Of a stretch of 64,000 bases of DNA, positions 11,185-22,018 are shown piece after piece (the stretch's first letter is position 1; the number at the start of each line of letters is the position of its first letter). Location of the stretch: NCBI GenBank assembly GCA_022701365.1, contig JAKUHH010000118.1:124001-188000 (forward strand), read 5' to 3'. The translations under genes were made by a program, and so were the position numbers. The DNA comes from Mycocentrospora acerina (taxonomy: Eukaryota > Ascomycota > Dothideomycetes > Pleosporales). Below the pieces are notes generated by a model. That model was not told where the DNA came from, did not search any database, and worked only from the letters and a program-made list of their open reading frames with translations.

Positions 11185-12087
11185 ATGGCAGACACCATGA
11201 CCGACGCTTTCGAAGAATTACTGCAAGCCCTCAATCCGTATATCGACGGGCTTACCTGGGAACCGACTTTCCATCAGTTCTCCAAACTACCCATTGAGCT
11301 AAGATACAAAGTGTATGATCAGTACTTCATCGAAGACAACAAAAGTCTCTCGTGTGAGGAGGCAACCTGGCAGTCTGATGGCAAACGAAATATCGCTAGA
11401 ACTATACGCAAGAGGTTGATGATTAGAAAATCCATTCCGTTCTTCCCGAATCTTTGCTTTGCGAATCGAGAGCTGAGGAATGAGGTCACTTCGTTTCTCA
11501 TCCACACTACTGAGTTTGGAATATATGGACGATTAAGTGTAGAATTCTACTTGCACAATACAACGATACAATCTAGCATTCCTACCCTGGAGAAGATATA
11601 TAAACTTGACCTACTTAAAGTCAGTGATTCAGGAGAATGCTGTGTTTCCAATTATCGAATGGATCCATTGCTGGCCCCTTGGAGGGTCGTAGACTCGAAC
11701 AGAATCCACAGCAGACTTCTCGAACACTGCACAAATATTCGCCAGCTTGGTCTTACGTTTCAACCGCTAGTTCAGAATGTATTGGGCCCCGAGGGCTTTG
11801 TAGAGACGGTCGAGATTGATGATATTCTCCAAGGCTTTGAGATAGAACCTGTGTTGAATCTGAGGAACCTAGAGACCGTGAGGCTGATGGTCCATGCATA
11901 TAAAATACGTTTGCACATAACACTTGACGAGCACATCGCTCGTGTCCAAGGAGTGAGGAAGCTTGCTCAGCAGTTCAAGGATGAATTTCTGAAGCAGGGT
12001 CGTCAGGTAGCGGTTCATTTTCGTATCCAACGCCCCATTTGCGAGGACAACGATAATCCCGAAGGCTTCTACGAGTGGCTTCTCTAA
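11185..12087 (+). CDS. Uncharacterised F-box-like/2EXR-like protein, copy B
   Basis: A 300-aa intronless frame, tandem paralogue of the preceding gene. Shared blocks in the same order: FHQFSKLPIELRYKVYDQYF, FFPNLCFANRELRNE, FGIYGRLSVEFYL, a Leu-rich middle, and a C-terminal LAQQFKDEFLKQGRQVAVH that matches copy A's LAHHLKTGFTKLGREVIVH. Relative to copy A it has an extra N-terminal MADTMTDAFEELLQALNP. By eye the two are well diverged, so the duplication is not recent. No catalytic residues or membrane segments are evident and the function is unknown. Confidence 0.72.
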   Translation: MADTMTDAFEELLQALNPYIDGLTWEPTFHQFSKLPIELRYKVYDQYFIEDNKSLSCEEATWQSDGKRNIARTIRKRLMIRKSIPFFPNLCFANRELRNEVTSFLIHTTEFGIYGRLSVEFYLHNTTIQSSIPTLEKIYKLDLLKVSDSGECCVSNYRMDPLLAPWRVVDSNRIHSRLLEHCTNIRQLGLTFQPLVQNVLGPEGFVETVEIDDILQGFEIEPVLNLRNLETVRLMVHAYKIRLHITLDEHIARVQGVRKLAQQFKDEFLKQGRQVAVHFRIQRPICEDNDNPEGFYEWLL

Positions 12088-13446
12088 GAAGCATAGTGCT
12101 CAACAGTTTTACTCTTATCATTGTAGCCGGTAGCTACTACGTCACAGGGTAACAAATAAAAGACTCAAGATGGAAGTTCGACGCGCGATGGTCGGCTCAA
12201 GGGGAGTATGCTACGCGTGGACAGTCGAATGGATCATGCACAACCCAACTCTATGGGGCCTATCAGTGCATATTGACGGAAGCTACGCCTATCTTGTAAG
12301 GTTAATTGAGTTTCCATGTCTCCACACCACATCGGCTTACTGCCTAGTTTACGGTTCTTGGATCTGTTCTCGACTACTAGACATGGAATTTGCCAATATA
12401 CTTGCTTGAAATTATATTCCTGAGATCTACAGAAAAATATCATGAAACCCCTTGCATACCTAGTGACTTTTGAGCTGTACATATGTGTTGTTCCTGATCA
12501 CGGAGACATTACAAGGTTTAAACTCCACTCGCAGATCAGCGTTTCGTGTCGTACAGGGGGATCACGCGGAGAGGAACACGGGCTCGATGACTCGTGCTGA
12601 TAGACTTCTTGATCCAGATCCAGACCATGTAATCGCATCGATAGCACCCAACACAACAAACAGCATTGATCAGCGTATCCATCCGGGCCCCCTCAAGTGG
12701 ACGAAGCAATCCACGTCGTCGGAACACCTCGCCTACGACCAAAAGTCCAGAACTTTGGGCATAACAAATCATTCCACAGCCACAACTCTTCTCAACATTG
12801 AAGAAAAGAATCTAGGTCGGCTACATGGAATGCTCAGATTGCGATGCCATCTCTTTTCAGAACAGCAATCCAGGCAAGCCTACACGAGTATCAGCGTCAT
12901 CCGAGGATCCGGGAATACCGCATCCGGTAAAGCGAACTGCTTAGCCCCAGTCGACAATAGACGTCAGTCTGCGGGGTGCATAACCCCGCAGTCTACGTTG
13001 TGTCCAAAGCGGGGCAAGATAGTCTTGTACTAGGTTTGCGGATGCTGTGTCGTGCCATGTTGGCAGTTTGATTGGTGGCGTCGCGGAGAGAGCCTCGCGC
13101 CCGTGTGCAACAACGTGATTCGTACCAATGTATTCAAATTCATCGCTCGACAACACGCCATGCTTCGGGCAGACGGAAAAGAAACACAGAGCAAGATATC
13201 GAAGTGGGGTTTGTAGGCTTGTCGGGGGGGTCACATTGCGTAGGAACAAGGTCCGAGTGAGAGAAGCATGGCGCTCTGTGCGTTCCGATAGCAGCGCATA
13301 GCATGTGGATCCCAAGGGTGGAGTGTGGGTGGTGCCGTGTAACTGGAAGTATATATGAAGTAGTAGCGGCCCCCTGCTACGTGTTCAAGTAGCAATCTCA
13401 TCAACTGTGATCTTCTCTCTCCCACTGATACATCCATTTCGACGCA
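12088..13446. other. Long intergenic region upstream of monooxygenase
   Basis: No credible gene: the largest frame (12470-13033) begins at a non-ATG codon and matches nothing. It contains a GC-rich 9-bp inverted repeat at 12969-12991 and a TATA-like run near 13350, about 95 bp before the monooxygenase ATG. Confidence 0.5.
12969..12991. promoter_or_regulatory. Perfect inverted repeat with GCGGGG cores
   Basis: Arms CTGCGGGGT and ACCCCGCAG pair exactly around a 5-nt spacer. Each arm has GCGGGG, which fits the CreA/Mig1 consensus SYGGRG. It lies about 455 bp upstream of the monooxygenase start. A regulatory role is inferred. Confidence 0.4.
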
Positions 13447-15280
13447 ATGGTTCACTTCCGCACGGACATTGGTGCCACCAACGAGCATGCCGCGCCTGGC
13501 AACGATAACTATGCAAAGGAGCTCGAGACCGATGCGCTGATTGTAGGCGCCGGCTTTGGCGGCGTCTACTTGATGCACAAGCTTCGCCAACTAGGCTTCA
13601 ACTGCAAGATTTTCGAAGCTGGCACAGAGCTTGGAGGAATCTGGCATTGGAACTGCTATCCAGGCGCACGTGTTGATGTAAGCGTCTTATGTATTGTGTC
13701 GTAAGAAATCTGCTGACTGTGTTGCCAATCCAGAGTCAGGTACCTGTCTACGAGTACTCTATGCCAGAAATCTGGAAAGTAGGTGAAAATTGATTAAACT
13801 TATGAATCAAGCTGCTAATCGCATGACCACAGGATTGGTATTGGTCGAGTCGGTACCCTGGTACAGATGAACTCCGCAAGTACTTCGAACACGTCGAGAC
13901 CAAGTTGGACATTAAGAAGGACTGTGCCTTCAACACTCGCGTCGTCGGTGCCCACTTCGACAAGTCAATAGGAAAGTGGATCGTCGAGACGGAAGATGGA
14001 AGACGGGCCAAGTGCAAATACCTTTTGTTGGCTCTGGGCTTCGCTGCAAAACGTCATTTCCCCGATTGGCCTGGTATGGAAGACTTCAAGGGAGATATTC
14101 ATCACTCGTCCTTCTGGCCAGATGCTGGCGTAGACGTGAGTGGCAAGCGAGTTGCTGTGATCGGAACTGGATCTACTGGAGTGCAGATTGCGCAAGAAAC
14201 ATCCAAGGATGCTGCTTCCGTCACTACTTTCGTTCGAACACCTAACCTTTGCTTGCCAATGCAGCAGAAATCTCTTACTAGGGAAGAACAGGACAAGAGG
14301 AAGGAATCCGAGTACGAGAGGATTTTCAGGGATCGATTGACTACTTTCGCTGGCTTTCCATACGATTCTGTTAAGAAAGACACGTTCGATGACAGTCCAG
14401 AGGAGCGAGAGGCCCACTACCAGAAGCTGTGGGATGCTGGAGGCTTCGAGTACTGGCTTGCAAACTACCAAGATCTGCTGTTTGACAATGCAGCCAACCG
14501 AGAGGCATATAACTTTTGGGCAAAGAAGACCCGCGCGAGGATCACAGATCCAGTGAAGAGGGATATCCTTGCTCCTCTCGAACCACTGCACGCATTTGGC
14601 ACAAAGAGGCCATCGCTCGAGCAAAACTACTATGAGATGCTCGACAAGCCAGAGAATGTTGTGATTGACGTGAAGCAGACGCCAATTGAAAAGTTCACAG
14701 AAAAGGGAATTGTGACATCAGATGGCAAGCTTCACGAATTTGATGTCATCGCACTAGCGACTGGCTTCGATTCCGTGACTGGTGGCATGAAAAACATGGG
14801 CTTGAGGGACGTCAACGGAATCGAGCTCTCAGAGAAGTGGAAGAATGGGACATACTCATACCTCGGAATGACTGTCTCTGGATTCCCGTAAGTATATGTT
14901 TCCTATGTTACACGATAGCGACTAACCAATTGAACAGCAACATGTTCTTCCTGTACGGTGCCCAAGGCCCAACCGCATTCTCAAACGGTCCCACTTGCGT
15001 CGAAGTTCAGGGCGACTGGATTGTGGATGCTATGAAGAAGTTGCGGGACGAGAAGCTTGACTACTGTGACGCCACCCACGAGGCTGAGAAGGAGTGGCGA
15101 GAGGAGGTCACCAAGCTGTCGGACAAGACACTCTTCCCACAGACAAAATCGTGGTACATGGGAGACAATATCCCGGGTAAGGTTCGCGAGCAACTGAACT
15201 TTTCAGGTGGATTCCCATTATATAGCAAGATGACGCGGAGTGCGCTGGACGACAACTTCCGGGGTTTTGTCACAGCGTAG
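13447..15280 (+). CDS. Baeyer-Villiger-type flavin monooxygenase
   Basis: FAD/NADPH enzyme of the cyclohexanone/steroid monooxygenase type, which inserts oxygen next to a ketone. Exons 13447-13677, 13734-13778, 13833-14887 and 14938-15280 give 557 aa. The first dinucleotide-binding motif is VGAGFGG (about residues 33-38). The type I Baeyer-Villiger fingerprint is complete at residues 177-188 as FKGDIHHSSFWP (FxGxxxHxxxWP). The second Rossmann motif, IGTGSTGVQIAQE, follows. ATGFDSVTGG near the C-terminus is typical. Neighbours are not biosynthetic genes, so it looks like a solitary catabolic or detoxifying enzyme. Substrate unknown. Confidence 0.9.
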
Positions 15281-15570
15281 TAGTGGCGAAGGACGTCAGA
15301 TATCGTTTAGCAGTTTGGTCTCAGATATGTATGAAATTATGAAATCGAAATTTTCAAGAGTTCCTTGCATCAACAATTAAATCTATTCGAAAATGAGGAA
15401 CGTAGTGCTGAAGCTGAATGTTGTTGCATATGACAGGGCCCGTGCTTCTGCGGGATCGGTGTCACAAGGAAGGCGGGCGGCCGACCAAACGTCATAACGC
15501 GCAGAGAGTATCCGCCGCGCCTCGTGCCTATGGAACTCTCGCGCCTCGCATCTGCCCAGTATTTGGTACC

Positions 15571-17801
15571 ATGAGGACATTCCTCCTGTTCGGGCGCCAA
15601 TGTCTTCGCCGGGGCTTTCACCACTCTACTCCTCTGCTCGGTCGCGCATCAACGCGACCTTTTGCATCCGCGTCATCTATCCGTCAACAGTTTGCGACTC
15701 CGCGGTTCCACGGTAGAAAGATATTATGGTCTGGCGCAGCAACAGGTGCAGCTGGCGCAGCAATTCTCAGCCCACTTGCATTCGTAGAGATTAGTCAGGA
15801 TCAATCCAGCAATGGAGAGAAAACACACGAGGAGGCCATGTTGGAGGCGTCGAGGAAGGAACTCGATGAACAGGTCCCTAAGGCACTGGAAAAATCCAAG
15901 AAATACCGACGCGGGATATACTTCTTCATAGAGGACTACATAATCGAGCCAATTGCCACGGGGCTGCGGTTCCTACATCTGGTCATCATCTTTGTCCCGG
16001 TCATCGCCACCATTCCAGTGATATGGCTTGGGAGTCGACAAGCAGACAGGGACAACGAGAGGAGTGGGACATTATGGTGGTACAGCTTTTTGGTGGCATC
16101 TATGGAGAGAGCTGGTGCTGCTTTTATAAAGGTACACATGCGCCTGGGACAACTGGGCTTTGACAATAGCTAACATAGATGTAGCTTGGGCAATGGGCCG
16201 CCTCTCGAACAGACATCTTCCCCACCGAAATGTGCATCGTCATGTCAGAGCTGCACTCCAACGCACCTGCACATTCACTTAAAGTCTCAAAACAAACTGT
16301 GGAAGCTGCTTTTGGCGGCCGACGCTTCGACGACATATTCGATGAGTTCGACGAGAAACCACTCGGCGTGGGCGCAATCGCACAGGTTTACAAGGCAAAA
16401 CTCAAGCCTGATCTGGCAACACTGCAAGACAACTCGATCGACTCGGTGAAGCTGAATTTTGCGCGCAAGATAAAGAAGAATGTCGACGCAACACTCAAGA
16501 GCACTCCTCAAAGACTCCCGTCAAATCACGTCGCCGTTAAAGTGTTACACCCCAATATCGAGAAGATAGTACGCAGAGACTTACGCATCATGGCTTTCTT
16601 CGCCGCTGTCATCAACGCAATACCTACCATGGAATGGCTGTCGTTTCCAGATGAAGTAGAGCAATTTGGCGAGATGATGAGGCTACAATTGGACTTGCGC
16701 ATTGAGGCAGCAAACCTAACCATATTTCGACAAAACTTTAAGGAACGTACAACGGCTTGGTTCCCCTACCCTTACACAGAATACAGCACACGCAACGTCT
16801 TGATCGAGGAGTTCGCACAAGGAATTCCCATGGAAGACTTTTTGCAGAACGGAGGTGGTATCTTCCAGAAAGAGATCGCAGACGAGGGACTTGATGCGTT
16901 CCTCCACATGGTCCTCATCGACAACTTCATCCATGCTGACCTGCATCCCGGTAACATCATGGTCCGCTTCTATAAGCCTGAGCCATTAGACGTTTCTCTC
17001 TTTACGCGGAAGGAGGATCGAACCACAGGGCCCAAGGAGTCGCGAGATGTCACTGAAGAAGTGCTCGAGCGACTACGACCACATAGGAAGAACCCCGAGC
17101 AATGGAAAGCTCGACTCCAGGAAATTGATAGCGAAGGATATCGACCACAACTCATCTTCATCGACGCTGGCCTCGTCACGGAACTTAACGCCAAGAACCG
17201 AGCAAACTTCCTCGATCTTTTCAAGGCAGTTGCAGAGTTCGATGGGTACAAGGCTGGACACCTCATGACGGAACGATGTAGGCAACCAGAAGCTGTGCTA
17301 GACGGCGAAGTCTTCGCCTTGCGCATGCAGCATTTGGTGCTGGGCGTAAAGAGTCGCACGTTTGCCCTGAGTAACATCAAAATTGGCGACATTCTTAACG
17401 AAGTCCTGTCAATGGTGCGAACACATCACGTACGACTCGAGGGCGACTTTGTGAACGTTGTCCTGAGTATTCTCTTACTGGAAGGTATTGGAAGGAGTTT
17501 GAACCCAGATCTTGATCTCTTCGCTGGGTAAGTCCCGTGCATCGTGCCATGTTCCATTCAGATGTTAATTTTTTGTAGGGCTTTACCAATCTTGCGACAA
17601 CTTGGAGCACAGAGCGGCTCGTCGATGATCAGTGGAGGCGACTTTTCCATGCTCAAGGTCTGGGTTGGTCTTGAGGCTCGCAGCTTCTTGCAGGCATCTA
17701 TTGAGACCGTAGGTACAATTCAGTCTTCACCGAGGTCTCCTGCTAATTGCTTAAAGGTCGAGCGCTGTGTCAAGTACGATCAATTGTCGCCCAACATATA
17801 G
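15571..17801 (+). CDS. Mitochondrial ABC1/UbiB atypical kinase (ADCK2/Cqd1-like)
   Basis: UbiB-family protein; yeast Cqd1 (YPL109C) and human ADCK2 relatives sit in mitochondria and influence coenzyme Q and phospholipid distribution. The start at 15571 gives an Arg-rich presequence (MRTFLLFGRQCLRRGFHHS). Exons 15571-16131, 16185-17527, 17579-17708 and 17757-17801 give 692 aa. A hydrophobic segment LHLVIIFVPVIATIPVIWL lies near residues 140-160. The family KxGQ motif appears as FIKLGQWAASR across the first splice, the ATP-site Lys in HVAVKVLHP, the catalytic motif HADLHPGN near residue 437, and the metal-binding FIDAG in place of DFG. KLGQWAASR and the long insert before HVAVK favour ADCK2 over COQ8. 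Confidence 0.88.
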
Positions 17802-18320
17802 ATCTGGTGTCAACATCATCTCCACTCTTGCAGCTTCCCGTTCATCCTTTAGACACAAACATTTCTTTGGTATAATTAGAGCGTTTTCTTGAAAGTATCT
17901 ATACATAACTACCATTAAGGGCCAATCGTAAGCCCAAGAGGCATGGCAGCCCAACTGATAGGGCAACATGAATCTACCTGCATAGACGGTACCAGATAAA
18001 GCGCGACAGTCCAGTGGCAAAATACATGGACATTCAATTGATATTCATGGGATAGAAACAGATTAATACCAGGGTTAACGTGTGGTGGGCTCATCGCTTC
18101 TAATAATTGAACGATTTGCCTAGAATGCGGGCAACCGTATGACGTCATGCCCAGGTAAGCTATGGTAAGCTTCTGTAATATAGCTACACATAATCACAAT
18201 CTCACACTCTGCAATCCTATCTTCGCTACCAATTTCTCTGCTACTCTGAAGATTCCACGTCGTTTGATCAGGTGCAAATCAATTTGACAAAAGACAAACA
18301 CAGCCCTTCCACAAGCTATT
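17802..18320. other. Intergenic
   Basis: 3' flank of the ADCK2-like gene and 5' flank of the Kelch gene. No gene was seen. Confidence 0.5.
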
Positions 18321-19676
18321 ATGGAGCCTGCAATCGCTGGAGCGGCCCACACTGGCCAAAGCCTTCTGGCAGGCGCTGCGGCCCTCTTCAAAGGCATGAA
18401 GCACCCAACACTACCTCTCAAGGCAAATCTCACACGCATATCGTCTGTTCCGCTCGCCCGCTCACATCACACTGTATCTGTTGTCAAAGGCCGTGCATAT
18501 ATCTTTGGCGGGGAAGATGAATATGGAAGGCTCGCCAGCAACGACATGCACATTGTCATTTTGCCTTCAAGCGGTGTCCTCGAAGCGGACTACACCGCGA
18601 TCCAAGCACGAGCAGCTAATGGACTAGATGACGTGCCAGAACCAAGGAGGGGTCACACCGCAGTCGTGATTGGAGATAGTATATACATATTCGGGGGAGA
18701 GGGCGAAAGTGTGGGGAATGAGAGGGGAAGGATATGGGTATATCACACCGTCCCAAACACGTGGTCAATTCTCGATCCTGCCTCAAATTCAGTTTTCCCA
18801 AGTCACCGCAGTGGACATGTTGCAGCCAGCTCGAACTTTCCTGCGCCGAAGACAACAACCTTCCGCGAGAGAGCCCCTCAAGCCCCAGTCGACCCCGCCC
18901 AGAATGTGCCAGAACCAGCAGGAGACAGTACCTGGGGCACCATTTTCGTTGTCGGTGGTCGGGATACATCCACGCGCCAGCTCTCAAACGACGCGCTGGC
19001 TTTCGACTTGAGGACACGTATATGGAGTAATATTCCTTCTCCTGCAGGACAGCCACGAGAAGGTGCAAGCTTGGCGCTTGTGGGCAACCATCTTTATCGT
19101 TTCGGCGGCAAAGGTGTAGAGACATTCACATCGGGTGCTATGGAAAGTCTTGACGTGTCACCTGTCTGGAAACACGCCGAGGGTGGTACTACACCACTTT
19201 CGAGCGGATGGGCTTGGGAAGAGGTCTCACACCAGGACTCAAAAGACAGCTCTGCACCACGAGCGCGCTCTAATGCCGGCCTTGCAGGCCTAACTACGGG
19301 CCAAGGTCGACAGTACCTAGTTCTCATTGGCGGCGAGGGAGAGGCCACGGGTTCAAACTTTCTTGATGACATATGGACCTTCCAGCTTCCGTCTGATCGT
19401 AGATCGGCAGCAGCAGCAAAAGACGACTTTCGTGCGAAGTTGAAGAAGGGCACGCACGAATCAAAGTGGGCAGAAGTGCAGTACAAATACATCGACACGA
19501 AGGGCGAGGAAGAGAGGGAGATTCCTGGTGAACCCAAGAGCGGTCTAGGCACGCGAGGACATTTTGGTATCGCAAAGGGGACAGAGGTAGATGGCGCGAC
19601 TTGTGTAGTTTGGGGAGGCGTGGATGCGCAAGGTCGGGTATTGGAAGATGGGTGGATGATTACTTTGGACAGATAG
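18321..19676 (+). CDS. Kelch-repeat protein
   Basis: A 451-aa intronless beta-propeller protein. Kelch signatures recur: ARSHHTVSVVKGRAYIFGG, RRGHTAVVIGDSIYIFGG, TIFVVGGRDTSTRQLSNDA, EGASLALVGNHLYRFGG, YLVLIGGEGEATGSNFLDD and a final GHFGIAKGTE...CVVWGG block. That gives about five or six blades. There is no BTB, BACK or F-box domain and no signal peptide, so it is a stand-alone propeller, probably a cytosolic interaction scaffold. The family gives no specific function. Confidence 0.87.
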   Translation: MEPAIAGAAHTGQSLLAGAAALFKGMKHPTLPLKANLTRISSVPLARSHHTVSVVKGRAYIFGGEDEYGRLASNDMHIVILPSSGVLEADYTAIQARAANGLDDVPEPRRGHTAVVIGDSIYIFGGEGESVGNERGRIWVYHTVPNTWSILDPASNSVFPSHRSGHVAASSNFPAPKTTTFRERAPQAPVDPAQNVPEPAGDSTWGTIFVVGGRDTSTRQLSNDALAFDLRTRIWSNIPSPAGQPREGASLALVGNHLYRFGGKGVETFTSGAMESLDVSPVWKHAEGGTTPLSSGWAWEEVSHQDSKDSSAPRARSNAGLAGLTTGQGRQYLVLIGGEGEATGSNFLDDIWTFQLPSDRRSAAAAKDDFRAKLKKGTHESKWAEVQYKYIDTKGEEEREIPGEPKSGLGTRGHFGIAKGTEVDGATCVVWGGVDAQGRVLEDGWMITLDR

Positions 19677-20199
19677 CTGGTGCTGAGTTTCATTGAGCTG
19701 GCTCATAGCGTTGAGTTGAGATTAAGAAAAAGCGATAACGACCGGAATGAATCCCTATATCAACCAGCGACGGAGAAGATGCTTGATAACCGGCTCTCTA
19801 GGTTGACTTTTAAATAGAAGACCATTCGAGCCTTTATCGTTATATTGATGATGGGGATGTACATGGTCCGCGCGTCCTTTGTGTGATCGACTGAACGCGC
19901 AACACCTTCTCATCTCTCGCCCACCCAATATTGAGCACACGTTATCATTCCTTTGCGGACAGACACCCTCTTTTAGTGTTTTGGCGATTGCAGACCTGGT
20001 TAATTAGATCCCCATGCTTTGATCAGGCTAGGCGCATTGTTTACGACGCATCTACCGAGGCAACCATCCTGGTGGCAAGGGCAACCACGTGAGAAACCAG
20101 AGATTCGGCGCAGCAAAATACTTACTATCTACTTCCGAATGTCAGTCGTAGTCGCTTGAGAAAAGTACAGAGCGCGCAATCCATCTCGGAAAAAGCCAA
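19677..20199. other. Intergenic
   Basis: No gene or notable repeat seen. Confidence 0.5.
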
Positions 20200-22018
20200 A
20201 TGACAACGGCGCGGATACATGCCGCGGCAGGGATGGTCGCGGCAGGCAAACTAGCATCCCGTGGTTTAGAGAAAAAGGACATTCAATTATCATGCGTGTC
20301 CATTTCCGACTCGAAATTGGACGATAAAAATATCGGCAGTGATGCTACTTGGCGTGCAAGGGTCAGGGCTGCGGTCGGATTGCGCTGGCTTTGTGGAGCC
20401 AGAGAGGGTATGTGCGACGGATCTCTCCCAGAGTTTGACCGAAATCAGATCCAGGTAGTAGAGGAGGCAGATGATGTGTTCGTTATGGGTTATAGTAAGA
20501 GCCTCAGGCACCACGAGTTGTAAGGCGTAGAGAATAGGCTGATTTGTGTTACATTAGATGGAGGCCTGACTTTGGTCAATGGCTCTCCTTTCGATTGGAC
20601 ATTAAATGGCCAGCACTCATATCAAATGGATAATTGGAAATGGCCGACAATAGGCGCAGGTATGAGATTTGAAATAGGAAGAAACTACCAGGGGCTAACT
20701 ACAGCTAGGAAAGGCAACAAAAGTACCCGTATCTTTTGGAACTAGAGGTCGTACTGGTGATGATGCTGGAGAGGCATATTTTGATGTCGCTAGAACCTCA
20801 AATTCATTTTCGGTATTAGCTCGAAACTCATCGGGACACAATCTTACCATTGCCCTAAATGGTATGACGACAAAACAGAGCCCTGAAGGGGCTTGTATTG
20901 ATCTTGGATTCCGACAGAATGCCACGGTCAATTGGATCCTGTCGACAGATGATGCTGGCCAATGGTGGTCGAATAGCGGAACGTACACGGACTGGATGCA
21001 GCAGAGCATGGGGTCCCTGGCAAACAGACTGTTGAAACATATTTGTATGCCTGGTTCTCACGATGCTGGTATGAGTGTTTTCAGACCTGGAACCGTCGGT
21101 GCTCATTTTGCAAACACACAAACACAGTACCTGGATTTCTATCAACAACTTGTAGCTGGATCTCGTTTCTTCGATCTCCGTCCTGTTATTTCGAGAGGAG
21201 AATGGGTTGCTGGGCATTATGGTACGGCCCAGAATGGGAAAACCACCGTTTGGGTCGGAGGCAATGGTCTGTCGATTGCAGATATCATTAATCAGATCAA
21301 CGATTTCACGAGACAGTATAACGAACTCATTATCCTCAACATCGGGCACACACTCGACACTGACAACAAATATAACCAACTTACACAGGATCAGTGGAAT
21401 GATCTCTTCGACACGCTAAAAGGTCTTGTTAACCGCTTTGAGATGGTGAATCCAGGCTGGATAGACCTCACCGACCGGCCTCTTCGCGACTTCATAACAG
21501 ACCGCGCATCAGTGTTACTCATAGCGCAACTTCCTCAGGGTATTACATTGGGTGAGTATGGAAATCAGGGGTTCTTCACAACCCAAAACTTTCCCATCTA
21601 CAACTCGTACACCAACACCACCGACCAAGCGCTCATGAAAAGCGACCAGTTCGATAAGCTCAGGGAACAACGCCTCGTTGTCTCCGATCCAGCGCAGCGA
21701 AAGGATAGATTCCACATCCTGTCCTGGACCCTCACACAACATGCAAAGGACGTCCTCAACTTCAACAAAGCGATCATGAACATGGCGGCCAACGCATTCG
21801 ACGATTTGGTGAGCGAGGCCTGGAACGAGTTCACGCCAGAAGTGTTTCCAAACGTGCTCTACGTGGACGCATTGGGAATTAGGGATAAATGCGTTGTATT
21901 CCCATATAGAAGAGTCAAAACAGTGAATGTCAACACAGACATTGCTGCATTGGCGATTGCGGTGAATAACGGGATAGCTGGGAGGAATCAGTATGTCACC
22001 GGAAGGAAGCAATTTTGA
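20200..22018 (+). CDS. PLC-like phosphodiesterase (PI-PLC X-type)
   Basis: A TIM-barrel phosphodiesterase-like protein. Exons 20200-20494, 20558-20659 and 20709-22018 give 568 aa. The joined exons produce GGLTLVNGSPFDWTLNGQHSYQM, an N-terminal beta-rich domain seen in fungal PLC-like proteins. The X-domain follows: ICMPGSHDAGM with candidate catalytic His250, SRFFDLRP, and AGHYG with candidate second His302. There is no C2 or Y domain and no signal peptide in this model. The first exon (about 98 aa) has no recognised domain and its start is uncertain. Substrate could be phosphoinositide or a GPI-type lipid; sequence alone does not decide. Confidence 0.82.

Noticed and set aside
12470..13033. 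187-codon open frame upstream of the monooxygenase
   Set aside because: It begins at a TTG codon, shows no family motif, and overlaps the palindrome; more likely promoter DNA.
13447..15280. Secondary-metabolite cluster around the monooxygenase
   Set aside because: Neighbours are F-box-like, ADCK2-like and Kelch genes; no synthase, transporter or cluster regulator was seen.
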